From Stenomitos rutilans HA7619-LM2 (GTDB taxonomy: Bacteria > Cyanobacteriota > Cyanobacteriia > Leptolyngbyales > Leptolyngbyaceae), in NCBI GenBank assembly GCA_019358945.1, contig JAHHIE010000009.1:62001-126000 (forward strand): a stretch of DNA of 64,000 bases. Reading direction: 5' to 3'. The notes under the pieces are model-generated. The model was not told the DNA's origin and ran no database searches. It saw only the letters and a program-made list of their open reading frames with translations. A program made the position numbers and the translations under genes. This document shows, in pieces, positions 56,242-64,000 of this stretch. How positions within the stretch are numbered: the first letter of the stretch is position 1; the number at the start of each line of letters is the position of its first letter.

Positions 56242-58938
56242 ATGAATGAGGGATACCGGGGCGGGCAAATCAATCGCGTCATACAACGCCTCTTTTCAGG
56301 CAGGGGATGGTGGCGATCGCTCCCTTTGGCTCTGTTGGGATGGCTCGTCGCGATTAGCTTGCACGCTGGGATTGCAGGTGGTTTTCAAGAGGCTGGTAAC
56401 TGGAAGGCGGAGGATATAGAGCGGATCAAGATGGCATCAAAGACCCTGCCGTCTTCTACAATTTCTCCTTTCGCCCAAGTGCAACAGGCAGAAGATTACT
56501 ATCAGGCAGGGCGACTTTTGGACGCGATCGCCCTCTGGCAACAAGCCGCCACCAGTTACGAAACGAACGGTGATCGCCTAAATCAAGCACTCGTTCTCAG
56601 CTTCCTCGCCACCGCGTTTGCCGATTTGGGACAGTGGACACAGGCGAATGACGCGATCGCGACCAGCCTTGCCCTCATTCCAAACTCCAAACTCCAAACT
56701 CCAAATTTACAACTCTTTCTCGCCCAGGTTCTGACTACTCAAGGAAAGCTACAACTGGTTCAAGGGAAAGCCTCTGAAGCGTTGGCAACTTGGGAACAGG
56801 TAGAAGCTGTCTACCGTAAAATAAACGATACCAGCGGAGTGTTAGGGAGCCAGATCAATCAGGCAAGGGTTTTACAGGCAGAGGGGTTGTACAGACGAGC
56901 GACGAATCTACTGACGCAGGTGGGGCAGTCCCTCCAAGGTCAACCCAATTCGCGTCTCAAAGTGACAGGATTGCGAAATCTCGGCAAGATGTTGCGGTTA
57001 GTTGGCAATCTAGAGCAATCTCGGACTGTCCTGGAACAGAGTTTAGCAATCGCCCAGAAACTTCAAGGCAAAGTACCTACATCCGATATCAGCGGTATTC
57101 TGTTCAGTTTGGGAAACACGGTTCGCTCCCAGGGAGAAACGGATGCAGCCCTCGACTTCTATCAAAAAGCTGTAGCGCTTGCTCCCTCGCTTACAGTAAA
57201 AACTCAGATTCAACTTGCCCAATTCAATTTGCTAGCAGCCAGCGATCGCCCAACAGCAGTTGATCGCTGGCTGCCGCAAATTCAATCTCAGCTTGCCCAG
57301 TTACCTCCTGGTCGGCTAGCTGCGTATGCCCGCATTGACTTGGCTCAAAGCGCCATCAAAATCAGCCGTGATGGGAAGGTGGCATCTCCCAATCTTCTTA
57401 AAGCCGCAGCTCAGGAACTTGCTACGGCGCTTCAACAGGTTCGCATGTTGGGCGATCGACGTGTTGAATCCTACGTGCTTGGAACCTTGGGCAGTTTGTA
57501 TGAAGGCACCCAGCAATGGGACGCTGCCAAAACGCTGACACGACAGGCGCTCAGTCTCGCTCAGTCGATTAACGCGCCTGACATTGCCTATCAATGGGAA
57601 TGGCAACTCGGACGAGTGTTCTGTCAAGGCACGCAGTCCTGTACATCCACAGGAGATCTACACAACGCTACTGCTGCCTATGGTTCAGCGGTCAAAACCT
57701 TGCAATCCCTTCGCAGTGATTTGGCAGCAATTAATCCAGAGGTACAATTTTCGTTTCGAGAAAGCGTCGAACCCGTTTATCGACAGTTTGTAGAACTGCT
57801 GTTGCAGACTGACAGCAACGCGCCCAACCAGTCAAACCTGAAACAAGCGCGTGAAGTGATCGAAGCGCTGCAATTGGCAGAACTTGACAACTTCTTTCGA
57901 GAGGCTTGTACCAACGCGCGTCCCGTCAACATCGACCAGATCGATCCGCAGGCAGCGGTCATTTACCCCATCATGCTGCCCAACCAGTTAGCCGTCATTG
58001 TGGCACTGCCCAACCAGCCCTTGCGCTATCACAAGACATTGCTACCCCAGGTGGAAGTCGAACACCGTCTCACTCAAATGCGTCAAGCGCTCAGACCCAC
58101 TGCCTTTGTGGAGGATTGGTTGCCTGCTGCTCAACAGGTCTACAAGCTGCTGCTAAAGCCAGTAGAGGCTGAACTGGCAGCAAGTGGTGTGAAAACTCTG
58201 GTGTTTGTACCGGATGGGTTACTTCGCAGTTTGCCAATGGCAGCCCTCCATGATGAACAGCAATATTTGATTGAAAAGTACAGTGTGGTGCTCACGCCCG
58301 GATTGCAATTGCTGCAACCGCGATCGCTGCAACGATCGCGGCTACAAGGACTCCTGGCAGGCTTGAGTCAAGCGCGTGAAGGCTTTGCGGCATTGCCCAA
58401 TGTAGCAGTTGAAATGCAGCAAATTAAAGCCGAAATTCCCGCTCAGATGTTGCTGGATCAGTCCTTCACCCGCCAATCGCTGCAAGCTCAGATTGATTCC
58501 AATGCTTCATCCATTGTGCATCTGGCAACGCACGGTCAGTTTAGTTCGCAGGCTGATGACACCTTTGTTTTGTCCTGGGATGGGCGCATCAACGTCAAAC
58601 AATTGGATCAACTGCTTCGTTCCAGGGAGGGCAAGCTTAACCCGATCGAACTGCTGGTACTGAGCGCGTGCCAGACCGCAACTGGCGATAAACGCGCAGC
58701 GTTGGGCATGGCAGGGGTAGCGGTGCGATCGGGGGCGCGCAGTACGCTTGCCTCGCTGTGGTCGGTCAGCGATCGTTCCACAGCATTGCTCATGATCGAG
58801 TTTTACCGGGAGTTAGGCAAGCCTGGAGTGACGAAAGCGGAGGCGTTGCGTCGTGCTCAGGTCGCTTTATTACATCAAGACGATTACACTTCTCCTTATT
58901 ACTGGGCACCATTTGTTCTATTAGGAAATTGGTTGTAA
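56242..58938 (+). CDS. TPR-CHAT protein (caspase-like protease domain)
   Basis: An 898-residue protein. A membrane segment near the N-terminus (LPLALLGWLVAISLHAGIAG, about 27-46) is followed by TPR-like repeats (about 75-480) and a C-terminal CHAT domain (about 600-898). The CHAT catalytic dyad is intact: His764 in VHLATHGQF and Cys810 in VLSACQTATGD. CHAT proteases are clan CD relatives of caspases and separase. A CCAAACT tandem repeat (56683-56712) is read in frame. DUF928 and CHASE2-kinase genes follow directly, a grouping that recurs in cyanobacteria but has no known function. Confidence 0.93.
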   Translation: MNEGYRGGQINRVIQRLFSGRGWWRSLPLALLGWLVAISLHAGIAGGFQEAGNWKAEDIERIKMASKTLPSSTISPFAQVQQAEDYYQAGRLLDAIALWQQAATSYETNGDRLNQALVLSFLATAFADLGQWTQANDAIATSLALIPNSKLQTPNLQLFLAQVLTTQGKLQLVQGKASEALATWEQVEAVYRKINDTSGVLGSQINQARVLQAEGLYRRATNLLTQVGQSLQGQPNSRLKVTGLRNLGKMLRLVGNLEQSRTVLEQSLAIAQKLQGKVPTSDISGILFSLGNTVRSQGETDAALDFYQKAVALAPSLTVKTQIQLAQFNLLAASDRPTAVDRWLPQIQSQLAQLPPGRLAAYARIDLAQSAIKISRDGKVASPNLLKAAAQELATALQQVRMLGDRRVESYVLGTLGSLYEGTQQWDAAKTLTRQALSLAQSINAPDIAYQWEWQLGRVFCQGTQSCTSTGDLHNATAAYGSAVKTLQSLRSDLAAINPEVQFSFRESVEPVYRQFVELLLQTDSNAPNQSNLKQAREVIEALQLAELDNFFREACTNARPVNIDQIDPQAAVIYPIMLPNQLAVIVALPNQPLRYHKTLLPQVEVEHRLTQMRQALRPTAFVEDWLPAAQQVYKLLLKPVEAELAASGVKTLVFVPDGLLRSLPMAALHDEQQYLIEKYSVVLTPGLQLLQPRSLQRSRLQGLLAGLSQAREGFAALPNVAVEMQQIKAEIPAQMLLDQSFTRQSLQAQIDSNASSIVHLATHGQFSSQADDTFVLSWDGRINVKQLDQLLRSREGKLNPIELLVLSACQTATGDKRAALGMAGVAVRSGARSTLASLWSVSDRSTALLMIEFYRELGKPGVTKAEALRRAQVALLHQDDYTSPYYWAPFVLLGNWL
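56683..56712 (+). repeat. CCAAACT heptamer tract inside the CHAT gene
   Basis: Four tandem copies of CCAAACT (ATTCCAAACTCCAAACT...) are read in frame as a low-complexity PNSKLQTPNLQL-type segment between TPR repeats. Confidence 0.6.
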
Positions 58939-58946
58939 AAAACGTT

Positions 58947-59789
58947 ATGGCTGACCTTAAAGTGCTTCTAAGCAGCATTCCCATCAGCATCGCTCTGGGT
59001 TTAGAACTGGCGATCGTGCCTGGGACAGCTTCGCCAGCAATATTCCAACAAAGATTCCCCTTAGTCCCCCTTTTTAAGGGGGAAACAGAGCCACTCTTAC
59101 CCTCCCTTTTTAAGGGGGGATGGGGGGATCGAATGGAGAGACAACTTGCACAAAGCAATCCCCCGCCACCCCCGACGAATCCGGGTAGCTCCTCCGCTGG
59201 GGGACGGCGTGATCCAACCAACTGCCCTCAAGATGTGGGAGTAACAACCAGCCCCTTACTCACTGCCCTTAGCCCCATGACAAAACCAGGACTCACAGTG
59301 GCAGAGCGTCCGACCTTTCTCGTCTATGTGCCCAAAACCAGTGCAAAGAATGCAGAGTTTAGCCTTCGCAGCCGGATGGGTCAAGGGATTTATCGCACCA
59401 TGATTGCCCTGTCCGCGACTCCCAAACTCATCAGCATTACCCTGCCCGCGCAAACACCCCCGTTAGCGGTGGATCAGTCCTATACCTGGGCGTTTGCCAT
59501 CATTTGCAACCTGAACGATCGCCTGGACGATCGCTTTGTCACAGGCATGGTGCAACGCCTTGCGATTGATTCGGGTCGTCTACGTCAAATCCAGCAGGCA
59601 TCACTCAAGGAACAGCTAGTGCTCTATCAGCAAGTGAATGCCTGGTACGATGCCCTCGCCCTTCTGTTTCAGCTAAAACGTAGTCAACCGAATGACTCAA
59701 CCGCCAACACCGCTTGGCGCGAACTGCTGCAAGCAGGAGGAGTGGATCCCATGATTGATAGCAACCCAGAGACTACAAACCCACGTTGA
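58947..59789 (+). CDS. DUF928 protein with repeat-derived insertion
   Basis: A 280-residue secreted or periplasmic protein: hydrophobic start MADLKVLLSSIPISIALGLE as a possible signal peptide, then DUF928 body (YVPKTSAKNAEFSLRSRMGQ, TLPAQTPPLAVDQSYTWAFAI, QVNAWYDALALLFQLKRSQP). Between them is a 26-residue insert read from a dispersed repeat (CCCCCTTTTTAAGGGGG) that gives FKGETEPLLPSLFKGGWGD. DUF928 function is unknown; it co-occurs with CHAT and CHASE2 proteins. It starts 9 bases after the CHAT stop and overlaps the kinase start by 4 bases, so all three are one operon. Confidence 0.85.
   Translation: MADLKVLLSSIPISIALGLELAIVPGTASPAIFQQRFPLVPLFKGETEPLLPSLFKGGWGDRMERQLAQSNPPPPPTNPGSSSAGGRRDPTNCPQDVGVTTSPLLTALSPMTKPGLTVAERPTFLVYVPKTSAKNAEFSLRSRMGQGIYRTMIALSATPKLISITLPAQTPPLAVDQSYTWAFAIICNLNDRLDDRFVTGMVQRLAIDSGRLRQIQQASLKEQLVLYQQVNAWYDALALLFQLKRSQPNDSTANTAWRELLQAGGVDPMIDSNPETTNPR
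59052..59128 (+). repeat. CCCTTTTTAAGGGGG palindromic repeat inside the DUF928 gene
   Basis: Two copies of a CCCCCTTTTTAAGGGGG / CTCCCTTTTTAAGGGGGG palindrome 45 bases apart, in frame. Such blocks are dispersed repeats and look like a recent insertion into the coding sequence. Confidence 0.6.
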
Positions 59790-62065
59790 GCGATCGCATT
59801 TATTCCATGTGGACAACTTTAAAGCAGCAGCTTTGGCGATGGCGTGGCGTTTTAATTACCGTTCCGAGCATTGCCGGAGGTTTGCTGCTGCTGCGTTTTA
59901 CAGGCGCACTACAACTGATGGAGCTAGTGGCGCTGGATCAGATGTTTCGCCTTCGTCCCGTTGAAGCCGTTGATGATCGCATTGTCCTCATCACGATCGA
60001 TGAGTCAGATATCAAACAGCTTGGGCAATGGCCCATGTCTGATGCAGCGCTAGCTCGCGTCATCACTACGCTCAAACAACAGCAGCCCAGAGTCATTGGT
60101 CTGGATATTTTTCGCGATCTACCCGTTGAACCGGGACATCAGGCATTGGTCAACGTTTTCACGACCACACCAAACTTAATTGGCATTGAGAATGTGATTA
60201 AAGCAGCGAACGGTGAAGTCGTTCAAGCCCCACCGCTCTTGAAGCAGCGTGATCAAGTCAGTGCCAGCGATCTGCTACTAGACAGGGATGGTCGGGTGCG
60301 TCGCAGCTTGTTGTATTTGAGGACTCAGGACAATCGCTCAATCTTCGCGCTGGGAGCACGCCTAGCGTTTTTGTACCTTGATCGACAAGGCATTCGCCGC
60401 CAACCCCTTAATGCTGATCAGACAAAATTTCGATTGGGTCGAGCCGTCTTTAAGCCATTGCAAACCAATACTGGTGGGTATGTGGGTCTTGATGCGGGTG
60501 GCTATCAAATTCTGTCTAACTTTCCCAGATTCCAGCAAGGGTTTCGCACGATCTCGCTGACGAATGTTTTGCAGGGTCAGTTGCCACGCGATCTGGTGCG
60601 CGATCGCATCGTCCTGATTGGGTTAACCGCAGAAAGTCTCAAAGACAAATTTTTTACTTCCTACACCACTGACTCTACTGCCGTACCTGCTGGTGTTGAA
60701 GTCCACGCGCTATTAACCAGTCAATTGTTGAGCGCTGCTTTAGATGGGCGACCACTACTGAACGTTTACCCGGAACCAATGGAATGGGTATGGCTGGTAC
60801 TTTGGTCTGCGATCGGAGCCGTCATTGGTTGGACAGCCTCATCACCACGAAAAGCCTTAGTGAGAGTGATTCTCTTAGGCATCGCTCTTTGTGGCGGTGC
60901 CTATGGCTTCTTTCTGCTGGGCTGGTGGATCATGCTCATCCCACCGTTGCTGGCGCTACTGGGATCTGCCATCACCAGCCATGGCTATTTATTGTGGGAA
61001 AATCTGAAGGAGTATGCCCACACACTTGAACAAAAGGTCGAAGAGCGCACCCTGAACCTGGAACAGGAAATTGTTGAACGAAAACAGGCAGAAGAGACCT
61101 TAAGCCAGCAGAAACAGCTTCTCCAAACGATCGTGGATCACATTCCGGTAATGATTACGCTTTACGACGCCACGGGGCGCATTGAGTTTGTCAATCATCA
61201 GTTTGAGCAAATTTTGGGCTGGTCATCTGCCGATTTGCAGAATATTGACCTGGTCGCTGAATGTAGTTCCGATTCAGAACATCGGGAGCAGATTTTAGAC
61301 CATATGTTAGCCGCCACTGGCACCTGGCTCGATCTAAAAATTAGAACCAAAGACGATCGCTTAGTAAACACCGCCTGGGCAAATGTTCAGCTTGATCATC
61401 GTCTATCTGTTGGAATCGGGCAGGACATTAGCGATCGCAAGCGGGCTGAAGAAGCCTCCCTGCTGGATGAACGCAACCGCATGGCACGCGAAATTCACGA
61501 CATTCTCGCCCAGGCGTTTACGGGCATCTTGCTGCATGTGGGAGCCGCGATGGAAATTATGGTTAAAAAACCAGCCAAGGCAGAAACACACCTGGAAACC
61601 GTGGATGAGTTAGCGCGTTCTGGACTGGCAGAAGCGCGGCGATCGGTCGTTGCCTTGCGTCCCAAACTCCTGGAAGAAGGCGATTTGCCAAGTGCCCTCA
61701 AACGCCTGACCGCTCAAATGCAGGTGTCCAGCCAGACTCAGCTCACCTGTGAAATCGTTGGAGTCACCTACGCTTTATCACCCCACGTTGAGAACCATCT
61801 TTTGCGAATTGGGCAAGAAGCCCTCACTAACGCCATTAAGTACGCTCATGCTACAACCATTGACATCGAGTTAGTGTATGAGGAAACGCAGTGCCTTCTG
61901 CGAGTTAAAGATAATGGGCAAGGCTTTGATGTAACTCAGGTCTCTCTAGAGCGGGGCTTTGGTCTAATTGGCATGAGTGAACGGGCTGAGCGGATGCATG
62001 GTGAATTAATGATCCAAAGTCAGCCAGGCCAAGGTACAGAAATCATTGTGATAGTTGGGGCGTAG
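59786..62065 (+). CDS. CHASE2-domain sensor histidine kinase (LuxR-type partner)
   Basis: A 759-residue kinase (752 from ATG 59807). It has an N-terminal membrane segment, an extracellular CHASE2 domain (about 45-300: DDRIVLITIDESDIKQLGQWP, VIGLDIFRDLPV), three membrane segments (about 330-400), a coiled coil, a PAS domain (about 440-550), then a HisKA_3 dimerisation and phosphoacceptor domain with His571 in AREIHDILAQAFTGILLHVG and a HATPase (DNGQGFD, GFGLIGMSERAERM). The HisKA_3 type pairs with LuxR/NarL response regulators, one of which lies at 62495-63127. The TTG at 59786 overlaps the DUF928 stop. Confidence 0.93.
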   Translation: MSDRIYSMWTTLKQQLWRWRGVLITVPSIAGGLLLLRFTGALQLMELVALDQMFRLRPVEAVDDRIVLITIDESDIKQLGQWPMSDAALARVITTLKQQQPRVIGLDIFRDLPVEPGHQALVNVFTTTPNLIGIENVIKAANGEVVQAPPLLKQRDQVSASDLLLDRDGRVRRSLLYLRTQDNRSIFALGARLAFLYLDRQGIRRQPLNADQTKFRLGRAVFKPLQTNTGGYVGLDAGGYQILSNFPRFQQGFRTISLTNVLQGQLPRDLVRDRIVLIGLTAESLKDKFFTSYTTDSTAVPAGVEVHALLTSQLLSAALDGRPLLNVYPEPMEWVWLVLWSAIGAVIGWTASSPRKALVRVILLGIALCGGAYGFFLLGWWIMLIPPLLALLGSAITSHGYLLWENLKEYAHTLEQKVEERTLNLEQEIVERKQAEETLSQQKQLLQTIVDHIPVMITLYDATGRIEFVNHQFEQILGWSSADLQNIDLVAECSSDSEHREQILDHMLAATGTWLDLKIRTKDDRLVNTAWANVQLDHRLSVGIGQDISDRKRAEEASLLDERNRMAREIHDILAQAFTGILLHVGAAMEIMVKKPAKAETHLETVDELARSGLAEARRSVVALRPKLLEEGDLPSALKRLTAQMQVSSQTQLTCEIVGVTYALSPHVENHLLRIGQEALTNAIKYAHATTIDIELVYEETQCLLRVKDNGQGFDVTQVSLERGFGLIGMSERAERMHGELMIQSQPGQGTEIIVIVGA

Positions 62066-62088
62066 GGGTGTAGGGTGTGGGGTATGGG
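62066..62088 (+). repeat. GTGTAGGG heptamer tract, left flank of the four-helix-bundle gene
   Basis: GGGGTGTAGGGTGTGGGGTATGG just before the small gene, G-rich version of the heptamer tract. Its reverse complement type (CTACACCC) occurs at 62454-62486 on the other side, so the small gene is bracketed by inverted heptamer tracts. Confidence 0.6.
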
Positions 62089-62437
62089 TAAATTGGAAAG
62101 CTATCGTGACTTAGAGGTTTGGAAAGTCTCAATGCAATTAGCACGAGCCGTATACCAAGCGACAGAAGCTATGCCGAAGCATGAGATCTATGGCTTAACG
62201 TCTCAGATTCGCAAAGCTAGTGTATCTGCAAATATTGCTGAAGGCTATGGGCGGCATCATCGTAAGGAATACCTCCAGTTCCTCGGCATTGCTAATGGTA
62301 GCTTTAAAGAACTGGAGACGCTGCTTCTCCTCGCTAATGGTTTGACTTACATTGGTAACATTACCGAACTGATGCGTTTGTGTGAAAGTGCAGGACGCTT
62401 ACTCAATCGCCTTCGTCAAAATCTTCAAGGGTTGTAG
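62084..62437 (+). CDS. four-helix-bundle (S23/IVP-type) protein
   Basis: A 117-residue protein of the four-helix-bundle family related to 23S rRNA intervening-sequence proteins and diversity-generating-retroelement accessory proteins: YRDLEVWKVSMQLARAVYQAT (about 6-26), YGLTSQIRKASVSANIAEGY (about 36-55), YLQFLGIANGSFKELETLLLLAN (about 63-85). ATG 62084 is used; it lies inside the G-rich tract. It separates a histidine kinase from its probable response regulator and is flanked by inverted heptamer tracts, so it looks like an inserted cassette. Confidence 0.9.
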   Translation: MGKLESYRDLEVWKVSMQLARAVYQATEAMPKHEIYGLTSQIRKASVSANIAEGYGRHHRKEYLQFLGIANGSFKELETLLLLANGLTYIGNITELMRLCESAGRLLNRLRQNLQGL

Positions 62438-62453
62438 ATCGCAATAAGATTTG

Positions 62454-62486
62454 CTACACCCTACACCTTACACCCCACACTCTACC
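62454..62486 (+). repeat. CTACACC heptamer tract, right flank of the four-helix-bundle gene
   Basis: CTACACCCTACACCTTACAC and the following CCCACACTCTACC, heptamers complementary to those at 62066-62088. Confidence 0.6.
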
Positions 62487-62494
62487 TAACCCCA

Positions 62495-63127
62495 ATGTCT
62501 ACATCCCATACTCAGATTCGAGTGCTCATTGTGGATGATCATCTGATCGTTCAGGAAGGGATCGCTGCCATCATCAATGAAGAAGAGGATATGACGGTGA
62601 TTGGTCGCGCAAAGAATGGGATCGAGGCGATCGAGTTGTTTCGTCAGCTACAGCCTGATGTAACTTTGATGGATTTGCGGATGCCCGAAATGGGAGGAGT
62701 GGAAGCCATCACGGCGCTTTGTGCTGAATTTAACACGGCTCGCACGATTGTCTTAACCACTTATGACGGCGATGAGGACATCTATCGAGGGTTACGAGCA
62801 GGTGCAAAAGGCTATTTACTCAAAGACTCTAAACCCAGTGAACTGCGCACAGCCATTCGTACCGTTTATAGCGGTCAGCAGTACATTCCATCACACGTTG
62901 GCGCTAAGTTAGTCGAGCGGATGAACAATCCCGAATTAACCGATCGCGAATTAGAAGTCTTGCAATTAGTCGCTCAGGGCATGAGTAATTTAGAAATTGG
63001 TGTTGCCTTAACAATTACTGAAAGCACCGTTAAGTCGAATATCAACCGCATTTTAAGCAAGCTGGGAGCGAAAGACCGCACCCAAGCAACCATTATTGCA
63101 ATGAAACGGGGGCTTACCAGCTCTTAA
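62495..63127 (+). CDS. LuxR/NarL-type response regulator
   Basis: A 210-residue response regulator: receiver domain (about 8-125) with acidic pair in VDDH, phosphoacceptor Asp60 in VTLMDLRMPE, Thr in VLTTYDGDED and Lys in YLLKDSKP, then a LuxR-type HTH (about 145-205, LTDRELEVLQLVAQGMSNLEIGVALTITESTVKSNINRILSKLGAKDRTQ). It is the natural partner of the HisKA_3 kinase at 59786-62065, separated from it by the four-helix-bundle gene. Confidence 0.94.
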   Translation: MSTSHTQIRVLIVDDHLIVQEGIAAIINEEEDMTVIGRAKNGIEAIELFRQLQPDVTLMDLRMPEMGGVEAITALCAEFNTARTIVLTTYDGDEDIYRGLRAGAKGYLLKDSKPSELRTAIRTVYSGQQYIPSHVGAKLVERMNNPELTDRELEVLQLVAQGMSNLEIGVALTITESTVKSNINRILSKLGAKDRTQATIIAMKRGLTSS

Positions 63128-63368
63128 ATCTGTCACATCCAACTTAGAGTTGATTGAGTTTATAAACTTAAGTTGGAATCAAATCCCATACTTTGGATCA
63201 ATCAATTTGTAATCGATGGGTTACGCAAATGATAGCCCTGGAGTGGACGACAAAGTCGAGTGTATCTTCTAAAGTAAGGCCATACAAACGGTTATAGCGT
63301 GACAGCAAAGATGATGGAAACCAATAAAGGGTTACCATTTCTGATGACTAAACATTGTGGAGCTGCAA

Positions 63369-64000
63369 ATGAAACTCATCTCTGTCAATGTCGGGCTTCC
63401 GCGTGAAGTGACTTGGAAAGGGAAAACGGTAAGCACAGGTATTTTCAAAGAGCCAGTCGGCGATCGTGTTATGGTGCGATCGCTCAACTTAGACGGGGAT
63501 GGACAGGCTGATTTAACCGTTCATGGTGGTTTAGAAAAAGCCGTCTATGTCTATCCATTCGAGCATTACGACTATTGGCGCGGTGAATTGCCTGACGCTG
63601 AGTTGACGATGGGTAATTTTGGTGAAAATTTCACCACTACTGGGCTGAAAGAAGAGGACTTGAATATCGGCGATCGCTTTGCGATTGGTAATGTGCAATT
63701 GATGGTGACCCAACCGCGCATGCCCTGCTATAAGCTCGGCATTCGGTTTGGGCGACCGGATATGGTGAAACGTTTTCTTGCGAGTCGTCGCACTGGTTTT
63801 TACTTCTCCGTTTTGCAAGAAGGTGAAGTCGAGGTCGGAGACACTCTAGAGTTGGTCAGCCGAGACGAGAACAACATCACAGTTGCTGATATTACTCAAC
63901 TGTATACCCGTGAGCAGACCGATCCAGCGCTACTTCACCGCGCGGCTCACCTGGAAGCGTTACCCGAAAGTTGGCGCAATTACTTCCAGGAGCAAGGTCG
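63369..64000 (+). CDS. MOSC-domain protein (YiiM-like), incomplete at the window end
   Basis: Open from ATG 63369 (GGAG 7 bases upstream) to the end of the window, 210 codons so far. The MOSC fold is seen: MKLISVNVGLPREVTWKGKT (1-20), DGQADLTVHGGLEKAVYVYPFEHYDYW (about 45-71), FGENFTTTGLKEEDLNIGDRF and VTQPRMPCYKLGIRFGRPD with the Cys that binds the molybdenum cofactor sulphur in relatives. YiiM-type proteins reduce N-hydroxylated compounds or carry sulphur; the exact role is unknown. The upstream 240 bases (63128-63368) contain no gene. Confidence 0.9.
   Translation, partial: MKLISVNVGLPREVTWKGKTVSTGIFKEPVGDRVMVRSLNLDGDGQADLTVHGGLEKAVYVYPFEHYDYWRGELPDAELTMGNFGENFTTTGLKEEDLNIGDRFAIGNVQLMVTQPRMPCYKLGIRFGRPDMVKRFLASRRTGFYFSVLQEGEVEVGDTLELVSRDENNITVADITQLYTREQTDPALLHRAAHLEALPESWRNYFQEQG

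Overview
The window comes from a phycoerythrin-making cyanobacterium, most likely a filamentous or Leptolyngbya-like form. The evidence is a phycobilisome gene cluster that includes phycoerythrin linkers and CpeR, a phycocyanobilin synthase, an orange-carotenoid-type protein, many GCGATCGC (HIP1) octamers, and typical cyanobacterial families (CHAT/TPR, DUF928, CHASE2 kinases, two-partner-secretion exoproteins, CyRepA1). The replicon is probably a large plasmid or chromid: positions 16.7-33.6 kb carry a CyRepA1 replication protein, a ten-iteron origin with its own Rep-like gene, and a parAB partition operon with twin palindromes. No RNA genes, complete transposase genes or CRISPR arrays were seen.

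Layout. (1) 0-16.5 kb is a phycobilisome biogenesis island: a CpcS/CpeS-type bilin lyase, an unassigned linker, a pentapeptide-repeat protein, two HEAT-repeat lyase-like proteins, two small paralogous proteins, a divergent phycobiliprotein-like protein, pcyA, a helical carotenoid protein, an ankyrin protein, then a long co-directional run cpeC-cpeD-cpeE-(two CpcD-like small linkers)-cpeS-cpeT-cpeR-TMEM14-(linker with a coiled-coil tail). The phycoerythrin subunit genes cpeBA are not in the window. (2) 16.5-22 kb: CyRepA1 and the iteron origin with its Rep. (3) 22.3-28.4 kb: an AraC regulator followed by a co-directional redox and detoxification run (aldehyde dehydrogenase, DJ-1/SMP-30 fusion, YciI-like, SDR, F420-type reductase). 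(4) 28.4-36 kb: plasmid maintenance genes (parA, parB, an RHH-like protein, coiled-coil proteins) broken up by repeat elements. (5) 34-47.7 kb: signalling genes: two Crp/Fnr regulators, a degenerate receiver, two CheB-type proteins, a CheB-CheR-PAS fusion, a GAF protein, and an XRE regulator translationally coupled to a 1323-residue hybrid histidine kinase. (6) 47.9-63.1 kb: a haemagglutinin-type exoprotein, an SDR/LysR pair, a zone of decaying genes (54.3-56 kb), then CHAT protease-DUF928-CHASE2 kinase-(four-helix-bundle gene)-LuxR response regulator. (7) A MOSC protein runs off the right end.

Repeats are prominent. There are five copies of a 102-bp element with ATACCRATTT-type ends, a TAGGACTTACGCA-bounded element family, two copies of a 20-bp GC-rich palindrome, and C-rich heptamer tracts that interrupt coding sequences in frame. 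One 102-bp element supplies the stop codon and last residues of the CyRepA1 protein.

How it fits together: the left island can make phycocyanobilin, attach bilins to phycobiliproteins, build phycoerythrin rods and switch phycoerythrin expression through CpeR. An L-box-like motif in front of pcyA hints at light-colour control. The replication and partition genes suggest that this light-harvesting module travels on an extrachromosomal element.
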